Shown in pieces: positions 11,362-23,049 of a stretch of 64,000 nt of DNA. Origin of the DNA: Oidiodendron maius Zn (taxonomy: Eukaryota; Ascomycota; Leotiomycetes; Myxotrichaceae); NCBI GenBank assembly GCA_000827325.1, contig KN832887.1:62001-126000 (forward strand), in the 5' to 3' direction. Under the pieces are notes generated by a model. It saw only the letters and a program-made list of their open reading frames with translations, ran no database searches and had not been told where the DNA came from. A program made the position numbers and the translations under genes. Numbering within the stretch: position 1 is the first letter of the stretch; the number at the start of each line of letters is the position of its first letter.

Positions 11362-14300
11362 ATGGTGACGGACAGCGAGAACAACACGTTAGCAAGCATA
11401 TACGTTGCGCCAATCTCGGTCCAGCAAAGCTACACTGCTGTATCGAGTAGCACCTCTGACCACAAGCGGAACGCCTCTTCTCATGGGAGCAATAACCATA
11501 GTTCTACTGGTAGCCGCTCACAGATGACTCCTCCCGCGACTCCTAATGGGTCCCAAGAGAACCTCCACCAACTGGAACCTCCCCAACCCGTCTTCCATAA
11601 CTTCCTTCGTGCATTCTATCCTTTCCATCCGACTTACGCTATCTCTGATTCTACTGTTACGCTGCCTTTGAACGAAGGAGACGTGATACTTGTTCATTCC
11701 ATACATACCAATGGCTGGGCGGACGGCACTCTCCTGGCTACAGGAGCGCGCGGCTGGTTACCGACAAACTACTGCGAAGCCTATGAACCTGACTCAATGC
11801 GGAATCTCCTCAAGGCCCTGTTGAACTTCTGGGATCTCCTTCGGAGTGGCTTAACTTATGACTGTGAAGTCTTCGGAAAGCAAGAGTTTATGCGTGGTAT
11901 CATTGCTGGCGTACGGTTCCTACTGGTATGTGTAACAACAAGTAGTGGTGGGACTCGGAAGCTAATGCGAAACAGGAGCGATCAGGTTGCTTGACTCGCG
12001 ACGCCCCGATAGTCCAAAGTAACGGAGCCTTGCGACGACAGCGCAAGGTGCTATTGTCTGATCTCTCTTCCTTGGTGAAGACGGCAAAGAAGTTACAAGA
12101 TTATAGGATCAACCCAAATGGATCGCAGTCCGAGGCAGACGTGGTGAATGATGTTATTGACCAAATGATCTTGAAGGCGTTCAAGATCGTGATCCGCGGT
12201 GTCAGGTTTCTCGATGTCTTAGAGGAAGATATCAAGTCGCGACAACCAATTTACAGGGTCATGGCCACCGTTACTGAGGAGTCGTATAACCCCCCAACAC
12301 CGCCGGCGGAGTCGACCACGTTCGACGCGTCGTCACAAGATAATCCAGCATCTTATCCCGAATCTCGCAGAAGCTCGAGTTCGGCGAGCGGCCCCTCTCA
12401 TTCGCAACGGGTAGACGAGCAAACAGAGCGTTATCTGTACCATCGGATATCAAACTCGCATTCCGTCAATACTTCTTCCCGTCCGATATCCATATCTAGG
12501 GCATCGTCTACCCAAAAGCGACAATCAATAACGCACCGTTTGTCTGTCACGGCTTCGATCCCTGCCGCTCAGCGCCAGAATCTCGTGTCGGAGCGATTGA
12601 ATGCTAGTGATGATATCTTCCTCTCACATCTCAGCTCGTTCATTGGCCGTCTCCACCTCCAGTCTCAATCCTCAGCAGGTCTCCTCCTCACCATCCGCCA
12701 GTCAGCTGCCGCAGGCCGCGCCCTTCTTACAATTGTCGAAGTAGTGTGCGACTACGACGTTCAGAGTGCCGAGTCCTTAGAACCGTCGCGTGCCGCCATG
12801 TACGAGAAGATCAACTATCTCCTGAGCGCTGCTCAGGAGATAGTTAGATCTTCGTCCGCAGACGATGAGGATGTGGTGATGGCGCAACAAAATGGCAAGC
12901 TCCTGGCTGCCGCAATGGACTGCGTGAAAGCCGCTGGCGAGTGCGTCGCTAAGACGAAGTTCGTCATTGAACGCATTGGCGACTTCGAATTCGAGCCCGA
13001 GTCTCAGGGCTTAGGTATTCATGTCAATGGAATTGGCACTGATATTGTTGAGGAACCCAGGCCCGAGTCAGTTGAGATGGAAGTATCCTCTACAAAATCC
13101 TCCCCCACAGAATCCTCGACCCGACCATCCCCGCCACATCTCATAATTCCCAGCTACGAAAAGCCCCTTCCTGAAGTGCCTGTGGAATCGCCTCCCCTCG
13201 ATCAGAATAACACTCTCTTATTACCAGATCGGACGATTCAACCTACCTTAGAAATGGAGACTGCAGACGACCTTCCCGAGGATTCAAGACGATCGTCTGC
13301 CATATCTCTCTTACCCCCTCTACCTCGAATGGTCAGCCCATTGATGATAAGTGAAGAATACAGTCCGTCGGAGAAGTCTTTGCCAACCAACGACTCAGAT
13401 TTCCAAACCTCCTCATTCCGAAGTGGCAGTATGACTGTCTCCAGCACTGGTACAAGTAGTATATTCCTTGGTGGGATGCGCGACTCTGAGTCTAGTATCA
13501 TATCGCAAACATCTACCAGGGCAACGACTCCGGATCTGGCTGGATATGTTAAATACAAGCCCTCTATGTCCGACGTCAGCGCTGTCGACAGTCAGTCAAC
13601 ACTTGCCGATGATGTGGATGACTGCGAGTGCAAGATGCTTGAGAGGACTTACGCCCATGAGCTTTTGCATAATAAGGAGGGGCAAGTTACTGGCGGTACT
13701 CTCCCAGCCTTGGTTGAGAAGCTTAGCACACACGACTCGACGCCCGACTCGATGTTTGTATCAACTTTCTACCTTACCTTCCGCCTATTTGCCACTCCAA
13801 CAGAGCTTGCGCAAGCTCTGGTTGATCGATTTGACTACGTTGCCGAGAGCCCACACGTTGCTGGCCCAGTGCGACTACGGGTGTATAACGTCTTTAAGGG
13901 CTGGCTTGAGTCGCATTGGAGGGATCTGTCAGATCACGAAGCTCTGGTTATTATTGAGCCATTTGCAAAGGAGAAGCTCAGCAAGGCTCTTCCTGCAGCT
14001 GGACGAAGATTACTAGAGTTGACAGAAAAGGTCTCGTCAAGCGATGGAGCACTGGTGCCCCGCCTCGTATCTTCCATGGGCAAGACCTCTACATCAATTG
14101 CACAGTACATCCCTGCTGACACGCCTATCCCGTCATCAAACATGACAAGGAGCCAGACAAACGCATTGAAGAATTGGAAGATGGGTGGGAGTAACCCCTC
14201 CATTCTCGAGTTCGACCCACTGGAGTTGGCTCGCCAATTAACTATCAAGGAGATGAACATCTTCTGCTCCATAATGCCGGAGGAGCTTCTTGGCTCTGAG

Positions 14301-15098
14301 TGGACGAAGCGATCGGGATCTAATGCTGTCAATGTCAGAGCCATGTCAACTCTTTCAACCGACCTATCAAACCTTGTTGCGGACAGTATCCTTCAGTATG
14401 ATGATGCCAAGAAGCGAGCAGTCATCATCAAGCACTGGATCAAGATCGCGCACAGATGTCTCGAGCTGAACAACTACGATTCATTGATGGCCATCATCTG
14501 CTCACTCAATTCCTCCACCATCGTTCGATTGAAGAGAACATGGGAGGCGGTGTCCCAAAAGCGCAAAGACATTCTGAAGGATCTCCAAGCCATTGTGAAG
14601 CCCGACAAGAATTATGCTACACTTCGCAAGAGACTCAACGATCATGTGCCACCGTGTCTTCCATTTGTCGGCACATACTTGACAGACCTAACTTTTGTCG
14701 ATGCAGGTAACCCCGCCACCAAGCAGCTCCCAGGCTCGAGTGACGGGGAGAGCATCCCTGTGATCAACTTCGACAAGCACACTCGTACTGCAAAGATTAT
14801 CGGCGAGCTTCAGCGCTTCCAAATCCCATACAGGCTTGCGGAAGTCCCAGAACTTCAAGAATGGCTACAAGCACAGATTGTGCGTGTCAAGTCTTCCTCT
14901 GATCACGAAAATGTGCAACAATATTACCGCAAGAGCTTGCTTCTCGAGCCGCGCGAAACCTTCCAACCTCGTGCTAGCCCTGTTGATTCGCAGGGTAGCG
15001 GCTCGGCACAAAAGGACAAATTTGATCTCTTTTCCTGGACTCATTCTTCACGGGAGAGGCAAGGAAGCGCATCCGGCCCTTCAGGCCCTCCCATTTAA
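11362..15098 (+). CDS. Cdc25-type Ras guanine-nucleotide exchange factor with SH3 domain
   Basis: Activates Ras-type GTPases by releasing GDP, placing it upstream of cAMP/PKA or MAPK signalling at the membrane. Exon 1 is 11362-11925, intron 11926-11975 (GTATGT...ACAG), exon 2 11976-15098; the splice is phase 0 and joins VRFLL to ERSGCLTRDAP. The product is 1228 aa. In order: low-complexity Ser-rich N terminus; SH3 domain at about 81-143 (ALYDY-like RAFYPF, then WLPTNYCE); a helical region with RKVLLSDLSSLVK; a Ser/Pro-rich linker; RasGEF_N at about 750-880 (LVEKLSTHD, FYLTFRLFATP); RasGEF catalytic domain at about 934-1160 (LARQLTIKEMNIFCSI, CSLNSSTIVRLKRTW, PPCLPFVGTYLTDLTF, FQIPYRL). Length and domain order match fungal Cdc25/Ste6-like exchange factors. 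Flanked by long intergenic regions. Confidence 0.95.
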
Positions 15099-16380
15099 TT
15101 ACCATGTTACATCTCACACGGCCGCTACGAATACCTCACTACGGACGATTCGATCGATTTGATACCCAATTTGAATAGCGTTTTAGCGAATCGGCGCACT
15201 GGCGTTTTACATTGTTCCAGCTTCTTCCTGCAACATGAAGCACTTAGTGTTTCATGTGGGCTATTGAATACTATCTTAGCTTTGGCCCAAATGGATGAAC
15301 ATCATCGAAACGGCGATGATCCTTATTGATAATTTCTTGTATATCCACCCTCCTTTCTCTGTACTGTTTGCTTGCCGGCCACACGCACCTGGCAACCACG
15401 GCTCTGGGCAGCCTCTTTTCTTCACTACTATGTCAACTGGTTGTTTTTTTATTGAAGGAACTATACCTCTGTCCTTCGTCGCATGTCACGAGTAAAATGG
15501 CATGCATAAGTGGGACGCAAGGGAGATGGAGAAGAGAGCTCGCGCTCTATTTTGTACGTTGGATTGAAGCTCAGAAAGGGTTGGGAATTAAAAAGTGCGT
15601 GTATTAATCTGTATAGTCCTGTTACAGATGATGAAGCCGCGAGGCCGGGCCTGGGACTTGCTCGTGGATGCAAGACGGGAAATGAATAGATGGGAGGAGA
15701 AAAGAAATATGGGGTAGCTAAGATGAATAAAAAGATGAAACATTTCAAACTAATGACGCTCTCTTTAATATTAAGTGATCATACATACCCTTTCCTTTCT
15801 CCCTGCAATGTATTCATTTACAATTCAGTAAACATCTGAAATTGTCAAAGCAGAGTTATCGACCATTCTGTGACAGCATTCATAACTAAGAGCACACTCG
15901 AGCCGATTACTATATTCAGGAATCTAAGAGGGCGGTGACTGTCCGCTGTTGGTATACAGCCTCGGCGATTTGACGGTTTAAGCTCATCTCCTGGTCTATT
16001 TACCTTGACATCACATTCTCGAGGATGAGAAGCTCAGCATGAAGATCAAGGTCGTTATCTGTCAATAGTAGTCATTTGCAACTTCGACGGATCGGTCACC
16101 ACACATTGGACAATTCTCCGTGAGCTGGCAGCCCCTGAGTTAATTCAGGGGTGATCTATATTAGGCAATCCAGGCGAGACAGTCAATGGATCACGAGCAA
16201 ATGTTCATATATGTGATGTATTCAGCCACTTCCCCAGCCTTACGTTTCCACATGTCCACGCAAGGTGAACGCCATCCGTACTCCAATCTAGAATGCTTCC
16301 AGCTTGAGCCAGAGAGCTTAATTTGCCACCAATGGACAGTCCATCACACCTGAAACTGGCATTTTAAGCCCCCTATCACG
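15099..16380. other. Intergenic region between RasGEF and polygalacturonase
   Basis: 3' UTR of the RasGEF gene followed by AT-rich sequence. No recognisable gene. Open frames near 15295-15750 on both strands lack motifs. Confidence 0.6.
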
Positions 16381-16975
16381 GCCGGCAATTGCCTTCCGGA
16401 AAAACCCCGGAAACGACTTCCTTGCAGACGCACCCCGCATTGGATATTAATCGTGACTATTTCCATCGCATTGGAAACCACCAGCAGCCATAAAACTCGA
16501 GATGGAAATCAAAACAGTCGGAGGCTTCGGAGCGTGGGACAAGCTCGGATTTTTTACTACCAGAGCGGAGATGAGGATATAGGGAGGTCTTTAGGACCGC
16601 CTTTGCTCAACGACAGAATCCCCGCGAGAGTCCGAACAATATGACGGACTAACGGCTTTCTGGGATAAAAGCTGCTAAATGACAAGTTTCCTATTTTCCG
16701 GTTGGAGGGATATTCGACTTAACGATATCTCCCCGACTATCTAGAAGCAGAAATAACGTTCAGGCGCCCTCAGATTTCCCGTCCAATTATGATTGGAGGA
16801 CTTTCAACCTCGTGAGTACCGGATCCTCTGAGCGGAATGGCATTTGGTGCAGGGTTCTCCAGAGATTGTGCAAGCCTCTAGGCGCTGAATATAAAAACAG
16901 CTTGCCGCAGCCAAGGGGTGAAACTTGCCCGGCAAAAAATCGGCAATCTGAACTGTGAACTATTATCTCCTTATC
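16381..16975 (+). promoter_or_regulatory. Polygalacturonase promoter with TATA box and CreA-like sites
   Basis: TATAAAAA lies at 16890-16897, 79-86 bp before the ATG. Matches to the fungal carbon-repressor consensus SYGGRG (read on the minus strand) are CCCCGG at 16405-16410, CCCCGC at 16433-16438 and CCCCGC at 16620-16625. Repression by glucose through CreA is therefore likely, as known for pectinase genes; binding itself is inferred. Confidence 0.5.
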
Positions 16976-18326
16976 ATGGTTTCTCTGACTTACTCTCTGC
17001 TAGTCGCTCTCGCGGCTTCCGCAATTGCTTCTCCAATCGCTGAGCCTGCTATCACCCCTGCTCCTGAGGCTGGACTTGTCAAGAGAGCTACTAGCTGCAC
17101 CTTCTCTGGAGCAAACGGTGCCTCTTCAGCAAGCAAGTCTCAGAAGTCTTGCTCTACCATTGTCCTCTCTGCCGTCGCTGTGCCTTCTGGTACGACGTTG
17201 GATCTTTCTAGTCTTCCTGACGATACTACCGTAAGTTAACGCACCATGTAGATGTTACGTCGTACTAATTCAACCTACAGGTTATCTTCGAAGGCGAGAC
17301 CACCTGGGGCTACGAGGAATGGGATGGCCCATTGCTCCAGATTGAGGGCACCGGGATCAATATTCAGGGCGCCTCCGGTGCCTATCTGAACCCCGACGGT
17401 GCTCGCTGGTGGGATGGCGAAGGCAGCAATGGTGGCAAGACCAAACCCAAGTTCTTCTATGCACATGATCTTATCGACTCCACTATCACCAATCTTCATA
17501 TCCAGAACACCCCAGTTCAGGCCGTTAGTATTAATGGCGCGAGCGGCTTGACTATCACCGATATGACAATCGATGATTCTGCCGGTGATACGGAAGGAGG
17601 CCATAACACTGACGGCTTCGATATTGGATCAAGCAGCAATGTGGTGATCACTGGAGCTAATGTGTATAATCAAGATGATTGCGTTGCTATTAACTCCGGA
17701 ACAGTACGGTGCCCTCAAGACTTGGTATAACTTACACTAACACCATACTAGTCCATTACTTTTGAAAATTCCGTGTGTTCCGGCGGCCATGGACTGTCCA
17801 TTGGCTCAGTTGGCGGCCGTTCTGATAACACTGTTAGCGACATTACATTCTCAAATAACGAAGTTAAGAACTCAGCCAACGGTTAGCATGACCATTGTCT
17901 CTTAATAGGAATCGATCTAAATGTCAAATAGGAATTCGTATCAAGGCAACCGAGGGGGATACTGGCACCATCAGCGGAGTTACGTACAAGCAAATCACAC
18001 TTTCGTCAATTTCCGCGTATGTTCTACTCTGATTTAATTTGGAAGAGTTCTGAAATTCTAACCACACATATAGTTACGGCATTATCATCGAGCAGAACTA
18101 CGATGGTGGTGACCTTGATGGCGGAACCCCCTCCAGCGGTATTCCGATCACGGGCCTGACCGTTGAAAATATTTCAGGATCTGGCGCAGTTGAGAGTAGT
18201 GGATATAACATAGTCATCGCCTGTGGAAGTGGTGCCTGCTCCAGCTGGACATGGTCTGGTGTCACCGTGACAGGAGGCAAGACCTACTCCAGCTGTTCGA
18301 ATGTCCCCGATAGCATCTCGTGCTGA
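16976..18326 (+). CDS. Secreted endopolygalacturonase (GH28)
   Basis: Cuts internal alpha-1,4 bonds in homogalacturonan of pectin outside the cell. Five exons: 16976-17230, 17281-17703, 17752-17881, 17932-18016, 18074-18326, with 48-57 bp GT-AG introns; product 381 aa, normal for fungal endoPGs. Signal peptide at 1-19 ([16 protein letters not shown]), then a short propeptide ending in the Kex2-type Lys-Arg at 36-37. All four family motifs are present: [19 protein letters not shown] and RIKA, giving the three catalytic Asp and the active-site His. The start chosen is the ATG at 16976; an upstream in-frame GTG at 16955 is not needed and would spoil the signal peptide. Promoter shows CreA-like sites. 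No broken residues seen. Confidence 0.96.
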
Positions 18327-19435
18327 ACGCTGGTCGACGAGATACATACCTTGGCGTAGTTATCCAAGATAGGCTACTCAGAGGTATGTCTATATCGTCT
18401 CACAAATTGCTCAATTCCAGATTGACAGGAGGACTTCTGATGCCGGATTGATCTGTTTTGTATATACGATAATGAAGATATGTATATAAAAAGTCTGTGA
18501 CAGCATATGAGATAATGCATTCCTTGGAAGCTATATGTCATCATAATCTCACCATTTGAACTATACCTCTCTCGAAATATCAATAGCACAGTTAAACGAG
18601 AGTTGTATACGGTACCCTAGCTTTTGTAAATCACGGAAATAGAACCAACCCCCTGGCGAAGAGTCAAAGGTGAAACGAAATCAACGTCGATGTGCAACGA
18701 AAAATTACCGCGGGACCATATATGGCAGCAAATCTGTACCGGGTAACGGACATGGCATAAAACTCCCTGGTAGTATTGGCGAAACGAACTGGACACTTAC
18801 AACATGTAACAAACTCTAACTTGGTGACGAGACAGTGAAGACGTATGTACGCTGGGTATCTTGATATAAAATGTTGATTCCGTTATGCAACATTTTGTTG
18901 CATATCGCTGTCTGGCTGTCGAAGTCTTTCCAACTGTCCAATTCGTAATCGCTGTCAAGCTTGCCCTTAACCACTGTCAAGTTCTTAATCTCCGTCAAGC
19001 TCTTAACCGCAATTGCAGCATTATTCACCCTCACTATATAACAGGTCCTTTGGTACATTTGGTTTAGTTGGCTGCCTCGTGGGTAGCGATACTACGTATT
19101 TTGCACAACTTTAGAGCAGTGAGTAGGACTGAGTTCTAAGTCTTATTAAGACTGGAAGCACTCATGGAGACTGGACACAATGTTTCCAGAGGTAGGTGAA
19201 GAGATATGAATCTAGGGCTGTTGAGACGAGACACCGATACTGGATCTAAGAAGGCAATAAATGGTAGTCTAGAGGCTGAATTTATTGCTTTGGGTATTTC
19301 TAATTAATCTCGAAAGAGTGTATGGCATTTCCATAGCGCTAGACCCGTTGTATCTCACGCTGATCTCGAAACTTTTTTTGCGGAAACAAATCAATCATTA
19401 CTTTTTCATTACAAAGTTCCGATGCGCGTGCGATC
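18327..19435. other. Intergenic region with a possible retroelement scrap
   Basis: Mostly AT-rich 3' flank sequence. A short imperfect internal repeat (CTGTCAAG/CTTAACC words) lies at about 18950-19010. At 19224-19307 the plus strand reads RRDTDTGSKKAINGSLEAEF then IALG, faintly like the TEAEFIAL segment of Copia RNase H. Too short to assign firmly. Confidence 0.35.
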
Positions 19436-22193
19436 TTAGCCTACGCCCGAGTCGCTGACGAAACTCCCGTTCCTCTCTTCACTACTCTCTTGTCTTTGAT
19501 GCTGCACTACTGGCATTTCCTGACTGATCTTCCTGCCCGTGCTGCTCCTGTTCCCACTAACCTGGCTGATTACGGCTTTGAACGATCGACTCATTCTGCG
19601 GTTCAAGGTTTCAGGCCGTCCATTTGCAGGTCCCCGGCCATTTCTGAGTTGCCCTTCGTCGCCTAGGCTCGAATGCTCGATGGGGTCGACCTGGTGCCGT
19701 GCTGCGGGAACGAAATTAAGGTATAGCGGGAAGATGGTCATACCAGCGAAGAGCGCAACGATAACACAGAAGCTGTATTGAATTGATCTGTGGGCCAAAT
19801 CGATCACGCCAAGCTGCACGAAAGGGAATGGGCCGCCACCACTAGCACTGGCAGTAATGCATGCTGCAGCAAGCTTGGTCCGCTTTCCCATCCCGCGGAG
19901 GCCAATGGCAAAGATTAAGGGCCATACGGGGCCCTCGAAGAAGAAGAACACAAGGGCGGGAGCGGCAAGCGCGTTGACGTTTATCTGCAACGCCATGGTC
20001 AAAGTTATCGTTATGATACCACCCACAACCGTAACGAGTAGGAGGATACGAGGCGGGATGATGAGACACAAGGGTGCGAAGATGAATCGGCCGATTGCGA
20101 AAGTGGTATGTGATAGAGAGGAGTAGCTATCCACACTCAGAGTCAAAGGAGTCGAGGTATTAGGAGTGGCGAGCGTGGCAAGCAAGGTTCCGAACCAAGC
20201 GGACATGCTCTCTTGTGCGGCCACGTAAAGGAATTGTGCGAAGACTGCGAGGGCGAGAGTAAGGTAAACGAGCGGAATGCCTGGACCAAGGATACTAGGT
20301 GTGGTGAGATAAACTCCTATGTCGTCGGATTGAAGCTGTAGGTCGATATCACTCGCTTCTGGGAGAGGCATATAGTAGAAGAAAAGAGCGAGGAGGACAG
20401 TGAAAAGAGCGACGGCGAGGTATGTCCATTGGACATCAATCAGGGTTGGATCATTTACAACACTAGTGAACAAGGCTCTTTCGGCGAGTATTTGCGAAAG
20501 AACAGAGCCGACGGCCTGAACTCCTTGTGCAAGCAGAAGGCGGTACTCGGCGTAATTTGCCGGGCCGCACAGGGCGATGAATGGGTTGGCAGCAGTCTCG
20601 AGGATGGAGAGTCCAAAGCCGACAACGAAGTTACAGATAATGAACCCCGGAAAGGACGTCAGAACTGCTGATGGCCAGAACATGAGAGTCCCAGTGCCGT
20701 AGATGCAAAGCCCACATATGAAGGTAGCTTTGAATCCGCCATGTCGCAATACCCATTGGCCAACGGTTAAGGGGCCGAAGAAGTATGCACCGAAATATGC
20801 CGTCGTCAGACCTAGCGTTTGGTAGTCGCTCTGATGCGCAACCATTGATATTTGTGCATTTAGGGAATTTAGGAGGCCGTAAGAGAAACCCCAGAGGAAA
20901 AAGAGGGTCGTAACTATGGTACAGTATATAAATGCTTCCCTGCCCCTGACTCTGAGCATGCTCCTCGGTCGGTTCATGTCGATAAATCCAAAGTAGACTG
21001 TTTGATCCGTCCCTTGGGTGGGAGTACTCTGCGTTTGCCCAATACCGGCGTCCGTACCAGTGGCTGTTAGGAAGGTCATCTGGTCCATTGCATCTTCCAG
21101 ATGCATGCCTTGTTGATGGTGAGGCAGAGGTTTGATTCGGGGCACATGACTTGAGATAGACGATAGTTCGTGAGAACGACCATTTGCGCCCGACGCAGCA
21201 TGAGAATCGAAGAAAGCCGTTCTGCACTTGTCGGATCCGGATCTGTGTCGATCCATAAGCATCGAGGGTCGGATTCGGTGGATAAGTGGTTTCAGAGTCG
21301 GGATGCAGGCACAGATGATCCCCACGTTCACCTCCACGGCGCTCCACATGAGTGCTGTGCTAACATTATATGAGAAGTCCACTCCAGTGCCAATGCGGGA
21401 GTGTGTCAGAGTCTGGTCATCAGAAGCTTGTTGCAGATAGTAGATTCGGACGACATCTATAATAGCGACGAAGATGCCGAGAGTGAAGGTAAATATAAGA
21501 ACCGTCTTCTGACGTTGAGGGAGCTGCATGCCAGTAAGAACGGGGATCGGGAGGACAAGGATAGCGAGGTCGGTAATGATATTTACTGGCGCTTGGCATA
21601 GGTATATCGTAACGATAGACATGCAGTGTCCAGTGCTCACTGGCGAGTATGCAGCGCTGACGGGGCTACATTGGAAGGCATTCAGGAAAGTAAGGATAAA
21701 CCCGGCGATGTTAACAATAGCAAGTGTGATATAGGAAGCGATTCGTAGGAGTTTCTGGGTATCTCGTGCGATGCGAAGGTAGAAGATGAGAATAGCGGTT
21801 TTGGTGGCCATCAACGCAGGATTATAGAGGATGGTGAAGGCATATTCGCTCTGATGTAGGCTTTGCAGCCATGCATCCGGAATATCGACATCGTGTCGTC
21901 CTAAGCCTCTGGAGGTCCCATAGTCAATTGAGAAGGAGAGGGCAAAGGCGATGATCTACATTGATCAGCTCAATTCTTTCTCTGCCATGGAGTCTATCAA
22001 AACTCCAATGCTACTAGCTAGAACTCACCCAGGCAAGAATCATACACCAATCGTCCGCCGTCCTATGTCTCACGATCCCGAAGCGACTGATCAGACGCGC
22101 GGCGACGAAGACCGTAGCTGGCACGAAGGTCGCAGTGGTCACTATGAAGACGGCCCTCCCCCGAGAATGGAAGCCACCTTGGATGGCGTCCAT
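19436..22193 (-). CDS. Fusion: fungal rhodopsin-like 7-TM domain + fucose-permease-type MFS transporter
   Basis: Two exons, 22193-22029 and 21955-19436, with an intron of 73 bp (GTGAGT...GTAG), give 894 aa. Residues about 10-310 match the fungal rhodopsin-domain (PTH11-related) family: TADDWCMILAW at the end of TM2, DYGTSRGLGRHD in the first outside loop, FQCSPVSAAY, YLCQAPVNIITDLAILVLP and SALMWSAVEVNVGIICACIP. After a hydrophilic linker, residues about 383-810 are a 12-TM transporter of the FHS/FucP class, with LWGFSYGLLN, AYFGAYFFGPL, ETAANPFIALCGP and RGMGKR. The tail is basic and Ser-rich. The frame is open across the joint without an intron, so the fusion is in the sequence itself. FucP-class carriers move L-fucose, glucose or galactose with protons; substrate here is inferred from the nearby fucose genes. 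The 7-TM half might act as a sensor. ATG at 22193 is inferred; no signal peptide expected. Confidence 0.88.
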
Positions 22194-22990
22194 CGGGTCG
22201 CGCGTGCACGTACAAAAAGAGCCCGTGGATGCGCTCTGGTCGAGTTTGTGCTCAAGCTATGGTCGGTAGCAATCGCAATGCCATGCTCCGAGCATTGGGT
22301 GTTTGGCTAGCCTCACTGGTCTGCCCGGGCCCATGATCCCGTCTCCAGAGACTGCTCTGAAGACCGCCTATTCTCAGCCTGTTACGCTCGTCGTCGTAGG
22401 CGCATTACCTCGTTCTTATGACTGCCGATTCCCAAGGCCTGCAGGGACCACGCGCGCATTAATATTGAAACCTATAGTCGCCGAGCCCAGTCTCAGAGCC
22501 GTTTCCGTGGGGGGGGGGGTTGTATCGATTCGCAGATGGAAGGATCGTGGGGAGAATCAACGCGAGATCTGAGGGAGATCTAAGGTGGCAATGAAGCCAT
22601 GGAAATCCGGCTTGTGCTGACCCTTAACCCTGCGGCGTGACCCAATGCTTGCATCAGATGCTGACTTTCCTCCCTAAAGCTGAAGATGATCGGCGCCAGG
22701 CGGCTTGATTCTGGGGCCGAGGATACAGGCGCACGTGATTGGCCACGTATTGTACCGTCCGATGCAAGGCAGGAACCCCGCAGAACAGGATGAGGAACTA
22801 GACCGGGAAGGGGAAACAGAGTGACCTTAGGCGGTTTGGCAAATGGGCTGAGGTGATTTGCAGAATGTAACCGTTGTGCTGAGCTAATAAGTACGTACGG
22901 TAACTTAATCCCCCGGGTGACTTACAGTATTGCATAGTGCAGGCGTCACCAGCATGGCGGAAGTATGCTTCATGGTACATAGAAAAACTG
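22194..22990. other. Upstream region of the fusion transporter
   Basis: No recognisable gene. A G-run lies near 22509-22519. The octamer CCGAGAAT, shared with promoters of the cluster to the right, occurs at 22161-22168 but inside the first coding exon rather than here. Confidence 0.5.
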
Positions 22991-23049
22991 AGCTGATTGA
23001 AAGGATTTTCTGTAATCCAGTACAGTAATCTAGAGTAAGCAGCATGAAT

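Noticed and set aside
13468-14344. Alternative frames inside the RasGEF gene
   Set aside because: Overlap the well-supported GEF domain in other frames.
19224-19307. Copia RNase H fragment
   Set aside because: Only a TEAEFIAL-like scrap (LEAEFIALG); too short and the flanking sequence does not continue the domain, so only mentioned in the intergenic note.
20631-21347. 238-codon minus-strand frame
   Set aside because: Shadow frame inside the rhodopsin/MFS fusion gene.
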